Shown here one piece after another: positions 55,266 through 64,000 of a DNA stretch of 64,000 nucleotides. Origin of the DNA: Gambelia wislizenii (lineage: Eukaryota > Chordata > Lepidosauria > Squamata > Crotaphytidae). The notes beneath the pieces were generated by a model. The model was given only the letters and a program-made list of their open reading frames with translations, was not told where the DNA came from and searched no databases. Where the stretch lies: NCBI GenBank assembly GCA_030847615.1, contig JAUMIR010000001.1, forward strand, positions 386,056,687 to 386,120,686, read 5' to 3'. The position numbers and the translations under genes are program-made. Positions within the stretch are counted from its first letter, which is position 1; every line of letters begins with the position of its first letter.

Positions 55266-55960
55266 TGGTTATTTTTCCTCCTTTTGTGTTTTTATTTTCC
55301 TGCTTTGTTATACTGGGATATTATTGTGTGTAACTGAGATCCCTTTAGAATGTAAACATATTTGAAAGATAATATTTTTTTGTAAAATTAGGCAGCAGTT
55401 AATATCATTAGTCAATTTTGGTATATGTGTCTCTGCATGTCTTCCTCTGATGTCCAATATAGGACATTTAGTCCTATATTGAATGGCATCTTGGTTAATC
55501 TCAACAAGAGTAGACCTATGCAATCAATTGTTGAATGGTGGGTCAACATGCAGGTAAATCCTACTGATTGAATTGATCTATACTAGCCAAGACTAACAAC
55601 AAGATTTAGATGTAGGTGTTCGGATGTTTTCCACAGTCATTTCTACAGTATCATATTTTTTTCATTCAGTAACAACATTCAATCTTCCTCCTATTTTCTT
55701 TAAAGCAATGTCAGTGAATGGGTGTTCTACAACTGAAATAGCCATCAAATTTGATTATATGTGATTAATTTTTATTTATTCTTCTTAAACCAAATGTTGC
55801 TATAATTTTCTTTTCCTCTGTTCCCCAAACATGACCATATTCTGTTGTGCCAGAGAACTAAAAACTTGCTCCTTGTGGCTGAATGAAAATGGAGGTTAAA
55901 TGAATTATTACACTAGTTCACCTTCTACCTCAAAAACAGTATTTTTAAAAAAAAACATCC
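55266..55960. other. AT-rich DNA, no gene seen
   Basis: Short frames without domains. Confidence 0.4.
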
Positions 55961-55964
55961 ATGT

Positions 55965-56340
55965 AAATGGTAACATTTAATTAAATTCCCCTTTGACTGA
56001 TCCTTGATAATTTCCCAGGCAAAGCAAGGGGGCATAAAGAAACATCATAAATACCAAACTGGTGGCATTTATTAACATCATATCTGGCAGGAGTTCACAT
56101 CAGACCTACCACAGTACTAATTGAACTCCTGCTGGGCCACAAACATTGGTACAAATCATGGGGCCGAAAACATAATCGCAAGATGAATGAGCCTAAATTA
56201 GTTGGGGACGAATAACCAGTTTACTAACACCTGTATTAGTACTGTATCACTGTGGGGAGGACTGCTGTTAGACAAGCCATAATCCTATAAGCTTGTCATT
56301 TGCATATCCTTCATTAGCTGATTAAAACCTGAAGGAGGCA
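55965..56340. other. Candidate conserved non-coding element
   Basis: Repeat-free, with ATTTAATTAAATTCCCCTTTG, CTTGTCATTTGCATATCC (octamer-like ATTTGCAT) and TTCATTAGCTGATTAAAACC. Even composition and no frame of note. Called on texture only. Confidence 0.35.
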
Positions 56341-57955
56341 GGATTTTGCAGCTGGTGGGTCCATTCCAACACTTAGTCAGCTTGGGTGGCTTGGTAATGA
56401 AGCAGTGTGGGTGAATGTGAGGTTTATATGTATGGAAGGGATTAAGAGTATTAGAATTTGTGTGAACTGATGTTGCCATATTCTCTCTACTGGATCACAG
56501 TAATTGGATGGGAGGAGCAAAGGGGGATCCATTAGTTTTGTCTGTTTGCTCAGGAGCTGGGTGCTAGAGATTCAATTTTGTTTCCTTTTGCTCCTTTGCT
56601 TTTGTGAAGCATGCCTGCTTTGTCTCGGGTAGTCCTTAGCACCTCTGTACACTAGCCACACTAAGACGATTCAGCTACAAAGAAGAAGCCCTATGTGAAA
56701 CCAGCATCAAATGCAGCCTAGACTCAAGTAGTACTTGAGAGCCCAACACATTCTGACCTAGTCCAAGCCTGGGATAGAAAAGCAAGAGATAATTGAAGTC
56801 TATAAAACACCTCTGGAGTCTTTTTTATTATTTTATTAGTTCTCCACATTTAAGCTTATCCAACTTCCACATCAAAAGAAGCCGGCGGAGGCTCCTTACA
56901 AGGAAACTGAATGGTTTTAAATTTCAGTGACTTAAGAACCAATTGTTATGAACATTTGCTGAGCATGCATATTTTTAACACTGAGTGAAAAATCCATTGC
57001 TCTGCTATTTGTACAGCTGCAGTAATCATGATGTGTGATCTGATGATTTTAAAAAAAATAAATTACAACATTATTTCTCCCATGCATTCAACAATCCCAG
57101 TTCCGGTAATGTTGCTAGGAAAACCTTCTCAGCCGTTTAGAAAAGCTGAAAGCCAAATCTGGTTATTCACAGTGTAGCAAATGACATACAAAATATATTC
57201 AGTTGAAACATGGTGTTTTTTGATATAAAGAATTACAAGATATATTTGAATGAGGTTTATCATTTAATTTATCTTGTGAGCTGTTTAGTTTTGGATATTA
57301 TATCTATTGCCTCATTTTCAGATGGTTATATAAAAATCAACATGTTATGACCATATTACTAACATGGCTGCATTGTATCAGAAGTCTTGCTTCTTTATTG
57401 AAGAAGTCTTGCTTCTTTCTTGATTTGCTTTTTAAAGCTAAAGCAGCTAAAACAAACAAAAAAGAAATGGCAGCAGGAGACAAACAGGCTTGTTCCTTGG
57501 TTACTTTGCTTTTACCACACACACAAAAATATTCCAGGGTCAAAGACATTATACTGGTTATACCTACTCATAAATAAATCCCATTCTGCATTTAGGATCA
57601 GGCCTAATACATTTTGATCTATGTAGTGAAATGAGTACACTTTAATTCTGAACATATTTATGTGCCTATTGGATTTCGGTAGAATTGGAATGATGTGAAT
57701 GAAACAACCATCACGTGTATTCCACTTTAGGGTGCATTCCATTCATAGTACTAGGCATTCTGATTTTCTTCATGCTGTTCTACTGAAGCAGAAGAAAATC
57801 GCTTGAACTGGAAAATAAATTGCTGCACAAAAAAAATATCTTGCTGCACATGACTAGCTTCCACAGGGAAGCATCTGTGTGGTGCTGCTGCTTTTAGATC
57901 AGTCCTGAGTCTTTTAGCAGAACTTATATCCCAGTAAATGTGCTAAGCTAAAGCC
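56341..57955. other. AT-rich unique DNA, part possibly conserved
   Basis: 56810-57110 again has a texture like conserved non-coding DNA (TTTATTATTTTATTAGTTC, CAGTAATCATGATGTG, GATCTGATGATTTT). A 14-bp direct repeat, AAGTCTTGCTTCTT, occurs twice at 57381-57416. No gene seen. Confidence 0.35.
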
Positions 57956-57959
57956 ATGA

Positions 57960-58806
57960 TGCATACCCTCCAACATTTTACAAATGAAAATGGGGACACA
58001 TGTGGCCAAGCAACAGAGTGTGGTCAAGAGGGCAGAAGTTATTAACGAGGAACAACATACAAGCCAGTAGAAGGTGAAGCACTTTGCTTTTTGCCTAAGC
58101 CTACTGGGAATGTCAAGATCTGCTCTCTCCCCTCCCCTCCCCCCACCGAGTTAATTAAGTGCAAACTACTTTTGCTATTGAGTGCAAACTCAGTTTGCAG
58201 CAATTGAGGGCATGACTACCAGGAGGGTGTGTGTAAAAATCCAGATGAAAATCGGACTACTCTAGCCTGGATTTAAGTGCCACACCTGTGAAAGCCCAAA
58301 TCTGCATTCAGATTTTCACCCCCAGTGAAGCAGAAAGGTTTGTTTTTGAAGTGTATTTTGAAACACGTGGGTTCCATTCAAAGCTGTTACACTTACAGCT
58401 TGACTCTGAGCTCCTGAAAGCACAGCCTCAGTGCTAGTTGCTCTTTCTGAAGTCAGAATGGGTGGCTAGCATCACAATGGTAGGGCTGGCTGGGCATTCT
58501 GACCTCAGAGAGAGTGACTAGCTGTGGGGCTCTGCCTTTGGAATGAGGAAATGGCACTTGGGCAAAGCTTGGCCTTCCTCTCCTCCCTATCCCCCAAATC
58601 CAGTGTGGATAGATGGTTCACACTACAGTTTTCTATGGAGTTTCAAGCATCATCAGGCCAGATTTGGGGGGATTTGGGGGTTTTCACTAGTGTAGACAAG
58701 GAAAAAGTGGGAGGAGCATGGGACGTTCTAAAAGCAACTGACAAAGTGGGTCAGCAGGATTAATTGGAACTGCCCCTGCCAAATCAGGACAGTTGGAGAA
58801 TATATA
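57960..58806. mobile_element. Non-autonomous DNA transposon, about 0.84 kb
   Basis: The left end is CATACCCTCCAACATTTTAC and the reversed right end is TATATTCTCCAACTGTCCTG, a short imperfect inverted repeat. Inside, ACATGTGTGGCCAAGCAA and AACTCAGTTTGCAGCAAT recur at 21373-21740. A 79-codon frame at 58524-58763 has no domain. Superfamily unknown. Confidence 0.55.
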
Positions 58807-59022
58807 GGATGTTCCAGTGCTGAGCTGAACCAGAAACCTATGGAAAACAGCTGCCTAATATAGTATACCATTATTTAAATTCTTTCTAAGCTGCCAAATC
58901 TTCCAATGCAATTAACAAGCGATACAACATATTAAAAAATACAATGAAACGGACTCAAATTCTCACCAAAAATAAATCAGAAGTTAAAGCAGCTATAAGA
59001 CATCAGAAAATAATCTTATCTA

Positions 59023-59690
59023 TTATTTGTGTGTTTTGTGTCTATTATCTATTATTTGTGCAGCTGCAGGAGTTTACCGCATACCATGTAGCTATGGACA
59101 AGTTTACATAGGGACCACTAAACACAGTGTGCAAACATGAATCAAGGAGCTTGAGAGACACTGCAGACTGGGCAAGCCAGAAAAATCAGAAGTAGCAGAA
59201 CATGTTATAAACCAACCTGGACAGAAAATACTATTTAAAAACACAGAAATTCTGGACCAGGCCAACAATTATCATGTCAGAATGCACAGAGAAGCTATTG
59301 AAATCCACAAACGCCTGGACAACTTCAACAGGAAAGAAGAAACCCTAAAAGTAAGCAAAATCTGGCTGCAAGTTTTGAAAAACAATAGAATAAAAACTCA
59401 ACACTTACAAAGGAATTCCACCCAGGGACAAGGGGATTTCCAGCAGATAGTGGCCCATCAACCAACCATTGGCCAAACAGACACTAATCCTCCTTGCATA
59501 TCTCCACCCAGAAACTAGCCATTCAAATACACAGATTTACATATACTCCCCAACAGGAGTTCACAGTATATAAACCCCCCACACACTCCTACCCACACTC
59601 TCTGAAGATGCCAGCCACAGATGCAGGCGAAACTTCAGAAAGAAACTCTGCCAGAACACGGCCTCACAGCCCAGAAAAAAACCCAAGGAA
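59023..59690 (+). mobile_element. Penelope-like element, 3' end
   Basis: Contains a GIY-YIG endonuclease and the typical 3' sequence GATGCCAGCCACAGATGCAG, GGCGAAACTTCAG, with CACAGCCCAG near the end. It is flanked by AATCTTATCTAT at 59011-59022 and 59691-59702, a 12-bp target duplication. The reverse transcriptase is missing, so the copy is 5' truncated. Confidence 0.85.
59057..59518 (+). pseudogene. GIY-YIG endonuclease domain of a Penelope-like element
   Basis: The frame shows AGVYRIPCSYGQVYIGTT, which holds the G-V-Y and Y-I-G motifs, followed by IKELERHCRLGKPEKSEVAEH, a partner NNYHVRMHREAIEIHKR and DNFNRKEETLKVSKIWLQVL. These are the usual parts of the Penelope C-terminal endonuclease, which nicks DNA for insertion. 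One in-frame TGA at 59138-59140 (most likely a decayed CGA codon) breaks the frame. The rest is open to 59518. The upstream RT is absent. Confidence 0.85.
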
Positions 59691-59744
59691 AATCTTATCT
59701 ATGCAAAAGTGAGGAGAATAAAATAATTTTTGCCCAGTGACGAA

Positions 59745-60613
59745 GGAGATTATCAGATGCAGCCAATATGATGTGATAATGATGCCAAAAGAAGGCAAAA
59801 GGGTGCCCATATTGCACCACATCGTGCTTTGGCGTTATCCAGTTGTTAATAAGACATTCTTTTTATTGATGGTCCAAAGTTGTCAATTGATCTGCTGTGG
59901 CATTTTTGTCACAGTATTGCAAGCATCTGAAACCGTGCACTGTTCTGCTCTTTATTTTATTTTATTTATTTATTTATTTATTTATACCCCGCTCTTCAGC
60001 CACAAGGCTATCAGAGCAGCTTACAAATTGTTTTAAGCAATAGCTATTTACACATCTACACTGCATTAAACAGTTTCCAATGTGTGTTAGCTAATTGCCC
60101 CCCACAGGCTGGGTACTCAATTTACCGACCTACGAAAGGATGGAAGGCTGAGTGAACCTTGGAGCCAGCTGGAATCGAACTTGTGACGTGGTGGCTTGCA
60201 GTACTGGCATTTAACCACTGCGCCACCAGGGCTCCCTTGTGAATACAGCATCAATGGGTGGTCCCCGCCGGAACACTTCCAGGTGAGCATGCAAAACAAG
60301 GCAGAGGGCAATCTTTTTATGAACCTCCCTCTTGCTTGCCAATTTTAAAGTGTGTTTCAGTGCTTGTGTGCTTGTTTTGTTTTTTTAATTTAGCTATTTT
60401 TAGACTTTTAAGCACGCTCACGTCTTCTTGCGAGAACCGTCGAGATCAGACACCCCAGAAAACACTGGAATAAACAGCGCTAGTATTTGTGCTCTGATAA
60501 TTCTTTCTTGTTATTACAGCAACATGTGATAAAAAGGGTTATTGTGCCTGGACACTTGCTCTTTAAAATATAGTTGGACAGGAACGTTTTTAGAGGCTTG
60601 TCTGATAATCTCC
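59745..60613. mobile_element. Harbinger-like element with a SINE inside
   Basis: The ends are GGAGATTATCAGATGCAGCC and, reversed, GGAGATTATCAGACAAGCC. Removing the SINE leaves about 585 bp, close to the 583 bp of 27311-27893. Interior blocks also match, such as TCTTGTTATTACAGCAACATG against TCATGCAATTATAGCAATGTG. The flanks GAA and AAA are a weak 3-bp duplication. Confidence 0.75.
59953..60236 (-). mobile_element. tRNA-derived SINE with L2-type tail
   Basis: On the minus strand it starts GGAGCCCTGGTGGCGCAGTG (box A region). Box B is GTTCGATTCC, and a body follows. The tail is GCTGCTCTGATAGCC, then GCGGGGTATAAATAAATAAA, which is the L2-like LINE ending of this window. The tail sharing suggests that it uses L2-type machinery. 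It sits inside the Harbinger-like element. Confidence 0.8.
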
Positions 60614-60659
60614 AAAGAGAAAAGATTTGGTTGGGAGATTTCACAGTGGAGCATTAATA

Positions 60660-60770
60660 ATCCCAATACATTTCCCAAATGAAAACTGGGAAATATATGG
60701 CCTAGCAAAATCAGAGTGTGGTCAAAACTCTGTGACAGGCGGCAAGAGGGCAAAAGTTATTAATGAGCAA
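60660..60770. repeat. Fragment of the 0.84-kb dispersed repeat
   Basis: ATTTCCCAAATGAAAACTGG and AAAAGTTATTAATGAGCAA resemble 57970-58060. Confidence 0.5.
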
Positions 60771-61190
60771 AAGTTAGCAAGAAAATTGCTATTTTAAACA
60801 GAGAAACCTCGAAATTTATATGGAGTGTTTAGGAAAGCCTGAAAAAAGACCTAGATCAATGAATACTACACTCTGTGTGAGCATGCATGTGCACACCACT
60901 TAGCAGCAAATATAATGTTATATAATATATTAAGGTAAAATCAAAATGTCTTTATGAGAGTCCCTCAAAATTACAGGTTTCTCTCAAGATCCACAGCATG
61001 CATGAATGTCATGAACTCTGTATTCACACCTACTCCCTCCCCCCAATGCACACTATAGACCAGATCAATCCCAGCTTCCCCATAACATAATGGGAACTCA
61101 CCACCCACCATCTTAAATTTGATCTTGGTGTTTCAGCCTAACTGTCCCAGTAGGCCCTCTTTTGTGCCCTCCACTGTATTTAGAGGGTTG

Positions 61191-61550
61191 TGTCATATCC
61201 CCCCTGGATTCTGGGAGTTAGAGTTGAATCCAGTGCAGGCCTGACATGAGTTTGGTTCTTGGGCTGATTTCCCCCCTGGGCAGGAATGCAGCCTGAGAAT
61301 GTTTGGATGTTTTCTCTTTGCTGTTTTCTCTCCCATATAACTTTATGGCTGGGGCCATCTGGTCCCCAATCTCACTCCCTCTCACCCCTCCCTTCTATTC
61401 TCCCCCCTTGCACAGCCCAAGGGTTATCTGTTGTGTATTCTGAAGTGTTTGCCTCAGAACTAGCTTTGCTATGTTACTAGAACTACACTGCCTTGCTGAA
61501 TAAAGATTATCTTATTGAGCTAATGTGAGTGGGCTTACTGGTGCATCACA
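61191..61550 (+). mobile_element. Solo LTR-like unit
   Basis: Starts TGTCATATCC and ends GTGCATCACA. An AATAAA signal is at 61499-61504 and a CATATAACTT-type TATA region near 61335. The flanks are GGTTG and TGTTG (4 of 5 match). 360 bp. The start resembles the other TGTCA LTRs in the window. Confidence 0.55.
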
Positions 61551-61649
61551 TGTTGCACAGTGGCTTCCTGCACCCTTTCATCAGAGCAACAGCACAGGCA
61601 TGCAATTTCCATCTTTTGAATATCTAAAGGATCCATAGGGTTTTGATCA

Positions 61650-62262
61650 TTGAGACTGTATCTGCCTGTCCAGGCTTTGGTTATGTCCTGCCTGGATTAT
61701 TGTTAACAGCCTACTGGCAGATTTGCCTTCCTGCTGTCTTCCTCTGGTTTTAATCCAGAACAGTGCTGTCCAGGTTATTTTAAATCTCCACACACCTCTT
61801 CTTCTCATAGATCCCTTCAGTGGCTACCAGTTTAGACCAGTGCCCACTTTAAACTTTTCATTCTGATATTTAAGGCTCTGCTTTCTAACAACCCCCCTGT
61901 ACCTGGCAGCAATGCTAGCATGGTATGTACCATATAGGAATTTAAGATTCACAAGCAAAGGATTGTCTGTTCCACCAATCTACACAGCTCTGTCAAGGCT
62001 GTGAGCCTTTCAAGACCTGTAATAGTTTTCCTTGGGCCTCTGGCAGGAGGAGGATCGCACCTGTTTTTGTAAGTGGTTGAAGACCTTCCTTTTTGATTTT
62101 CTAGATTAAGCAGCTGAATTGTGCCTGAAGTTGCTGAGATGGGTAGTGACTGGTAGGGTGTTGGGGATTTCATTTCATTATGTTTTATTGTACTTGTCTT
62201 TGATTGTATACATTGATGTTCCACCCTTTGGTGGAAAGGGCATTAGAAATAAATGTTATCTC
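61650..62262 (+). mobile_element. L2-like LINE 3' part
   Basis: Decayed coding sequence with GATCCCTTCAGTGGCTACC (SLQWLP-like) and AAGACCTTCCTTTTTGAT (KTFLFD), then a tail GATGTTCCACCCTTTGGTGG and ATTAGAAATAAATG. Frameshifted throughout. Confidence 0.65.
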
Positions 62263-62601
62263 AGCCCAACCTACTTCACAGAGTTATTGTTAGGATACCA
62301 ATAATGGTGGGTGTACAGTTAAGTGTGGGGAAATATATAGTGTTTAGCTCTAGGAGATAAATGAAATTGGTTAAGGTAAATTTGGGAAAAAATATGATTG
62401 TCATAAAGAAATCCATGCGTTCCAATAGCCTTTTAGACTGTCTAGGAGTAAGTCTCATTGAACTAATTGTGGCTTACTTACTAATATTGTAGATTGCATT
62501 GTTAATGTAAAGTCAGCATTGCTCTGAAGAAAAACAAAAATCACTCTCGAAGTAAGTAGACAGGAAATCGGTCTAGTGTTGGATGTCCAAATTACTTTCT
62601 T

Positions 62602-63960
62602 TGTTGTGGGATGATAGGACTCTCAATCCCCACCAGAAGTGAAAAATATCCCAGCAGACTTAGCAGCAACCTGTTCCCAAAATAATACACACAGAGTGTT
62701 TTTCTTCTTATGAATAGGAGGCACTTTATCTTCAGCTCACCAGCAGTTGCAATAGTTAAAATACATACACATTGCTATTCCAGGCGTCAGGCTTGGTCAA
62801 GAGACAACACCTCTCCGAATGTACATTGGTACATCGTGTCTAGCATCTCGTCTCTAGCCTCTAGCTAGTCTCGTCCCACATCTAGTCAGCTCAGCAAGCC
62901 TCTAGCACTTTTAGATAGTATAGTAAGTCTAGTAGAGTAGTCACACTAGTCACACTAATAAGGTCTGGGTATACCCTCCTTTTTATACAGTTTCACAGGT
63001 ATCACAGGGCACTGACTCCTCCAATCACCTAATAATAAATAAATAAAGATTATTTATATCCCGCCCCATTACAAAATGCAATCAGGGCTGCTTACAACAT
63101 TTAAAAATATATGTTTAAGACCCTCATACCACCCCCCTTAAAATACAATTAAATAATCCAAAAAATTAAAACAGATTTAATAAATATTAAAAATAACAAT
63201 AAAGAATAAACAGTGGCTGCATTGGGATTGGCCTAAATTAGATTTTTCTTTCTGATGGCTGGGTATCTATTCAGGGAAGGCCTGCTGGAAGAGATCTGTC
63301 TTAAGAGCTTTTTAAAAGCTATTTAAGGTTGTAATATAACGGATCTCATCCGGCAGGCCATTCCATAATCTGGGAACAATAGCCAAAAAGGTCCTCTGGG
63401 AGGTCGAAGAAAACCTAGTTTTTAAAGGTTGTAACAAATTCCTCCCAGAGGACCAGAGTGCATGGGGAGGATTTTATATGGAAGGTGGCGGTCCCAAAGA
63501 TAGGTTGGACCCAAGCTATTTAGGGCTTTAAAGGTGATAACCAACACCTTGTACTGGGCCCGGAACTAATGGGCAGCCAGTGAAGTGATCTTAAGATCGG
63601 TGTTATATGGTCTCTTCTAGATGTACCCGAGACCAATCTGGCTGCCATATTCTGTACTGGTTGAAGTTTCTGGACCAAGCATGAGGGTAGCCCCATGTTG
63701 AGTGCATTACAGAAATTAAGACGGGATGTCACCAGAGCATGTACCACAATCATACATCTTGTATGAGCCCTTTGCCCTCCGCCCTATTCTTTGCATTAAT
63801 CACTAAAACTTGTATAATGAGTTATATAAGGATGATGTGTGCAGCAATGGCCTCCAGGCTCTATAACCTTGGCCTTAACCTTAGCTAGCTTGGCAGTGAC
63901 TTGGCAACTTTGCAGTTGGCTGGCCATTTTAGAAGAAGTTTAGGCCTCTAACTCCTGACA
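62602..63960 (-). mobile_element. Solo LTR interrupted by an L2-like LINE
   Basis: On the minus strand it starts TGTCAGGAGTTAGAGGCC and ends CATCCCACAACA. A perfect 5-bp duplication TTCTT lies at 62597-62601 and 63961-63965. A minus-strand TATAAAAAG is near 62981-62989. An L2-like piece occupies about 63036-63775, leaving an LTR of about 620 bp. A small block of TCTAGC/CTAGTC repeats lies at 62840-62950. No internal region was found. Confidence 0.7.
63036..63775 (-). mobile_element. L2-like LINE 3' part inside the LTR
   Basis: The minus frame shows VVHALVTSRLNFCNALNMGL, VQKLQPVQNMAARLVSG, DHITPILRSLHWLPI and, after a frameshift, FRAQYKVLVITFKALNSLG. The tail is on the left (AATAAATAAAGATTATTTATATCCC on the plus strand, shown in part: AATAAATAAAGATTATTTAT). 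5' truncated. Confidence 0.85.
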
Positions 63961-64000
63961 TTCTTTCCTATGGCACCATGCAGCCGCATCATGCCTGCCT

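Noticed and set aside
1..64000. CRISPR arrays, tRNA or rRNA genes
   Set aside because: Tandem repeats are contiguous without spacers. tRNA-like boxes occur only within SINEs, and no rRNA signature was seen.

Overview
The window looks like vertebrate nuclear DNA, most probably from a lizard or another squamate. The inference rests on the mixture of interspersed repeats: CR1, L2-like and L1 LINEs, an APE-type LINE with an AG-rich 3' tail, a Ty3/Gypsy element, a Penelope-like element, tRNA-derived SINEs and many non-autonomous DNA transposons (Tigger-, Harbinger- and hAT-like). I found no convincing host protein-coding exon, tRNA, rRNA or CRISPR array. Almost every long open frame belongs to a transposable element or is an artefact of GC-rich tandem repeats.

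Layout. 0-3.6 kb: palindromic MITEs, a CR1 3' end carrying a tiny secondary insertion, and two Tigger-like elements filled with GC-rich minisatellites. 3.6-6.06 kb: 5' half of a Ty3/Gypsy element (LTR and leader, gag, protease, start of RT), cut off in RT. 6.4-9.6 kb: minus-strand APE-type LINE lacking its 3' part. 9.6-16.3 kb: near full-length plus-strand L1 with broken ORF1 and ORF2. 16.3-18.2 kb: mostly unique, with a stretch that resembles a conserved non-coding element. 18.5-19.6 kb: second copy of the GC-rich Tigger-like element. 20-25.5 kb: MITEs, a CR1, a large hairpin Harbinger-like MITE and nested DNA transposons. 26-30.9 kb: one long minus-strand CR1 interrupted by three later insertions. 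31-43 kb: mixed DNA transposons, SINEs and LINE 3' ends in AT-rich unique DNA. 43-48 kb: L2-like LINE remains and the best-preserved APE-LINE ORF (369 aa). 50-64 kb: CR1, L2 and L1 remnants, three solo-LTR-like units, a Penelope-like GIY-YIG fragment, and AT-rich unique DNA with more candidate conserved non-coding sequence.

The genes do not form a host pathway. What can be read is a history of insertions. Target-site duplications, hosts split by guests and one 5' inversion give the order of many events. The most notable points are an in-frame GGGAAAC heptamer at the Gypsy gag-pro overlap, a group of elements sharing the terminal motif GGASRTTATCAGAC (two of them foldback elements of about 330 bp), repeated growth of minisatellites inside Tigger-like MITEs, and short MITEs that carry YY1-like and CCAAT-like motifs. 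Boundaries and family names come from reading and from knowledge of the families, not from database searches.
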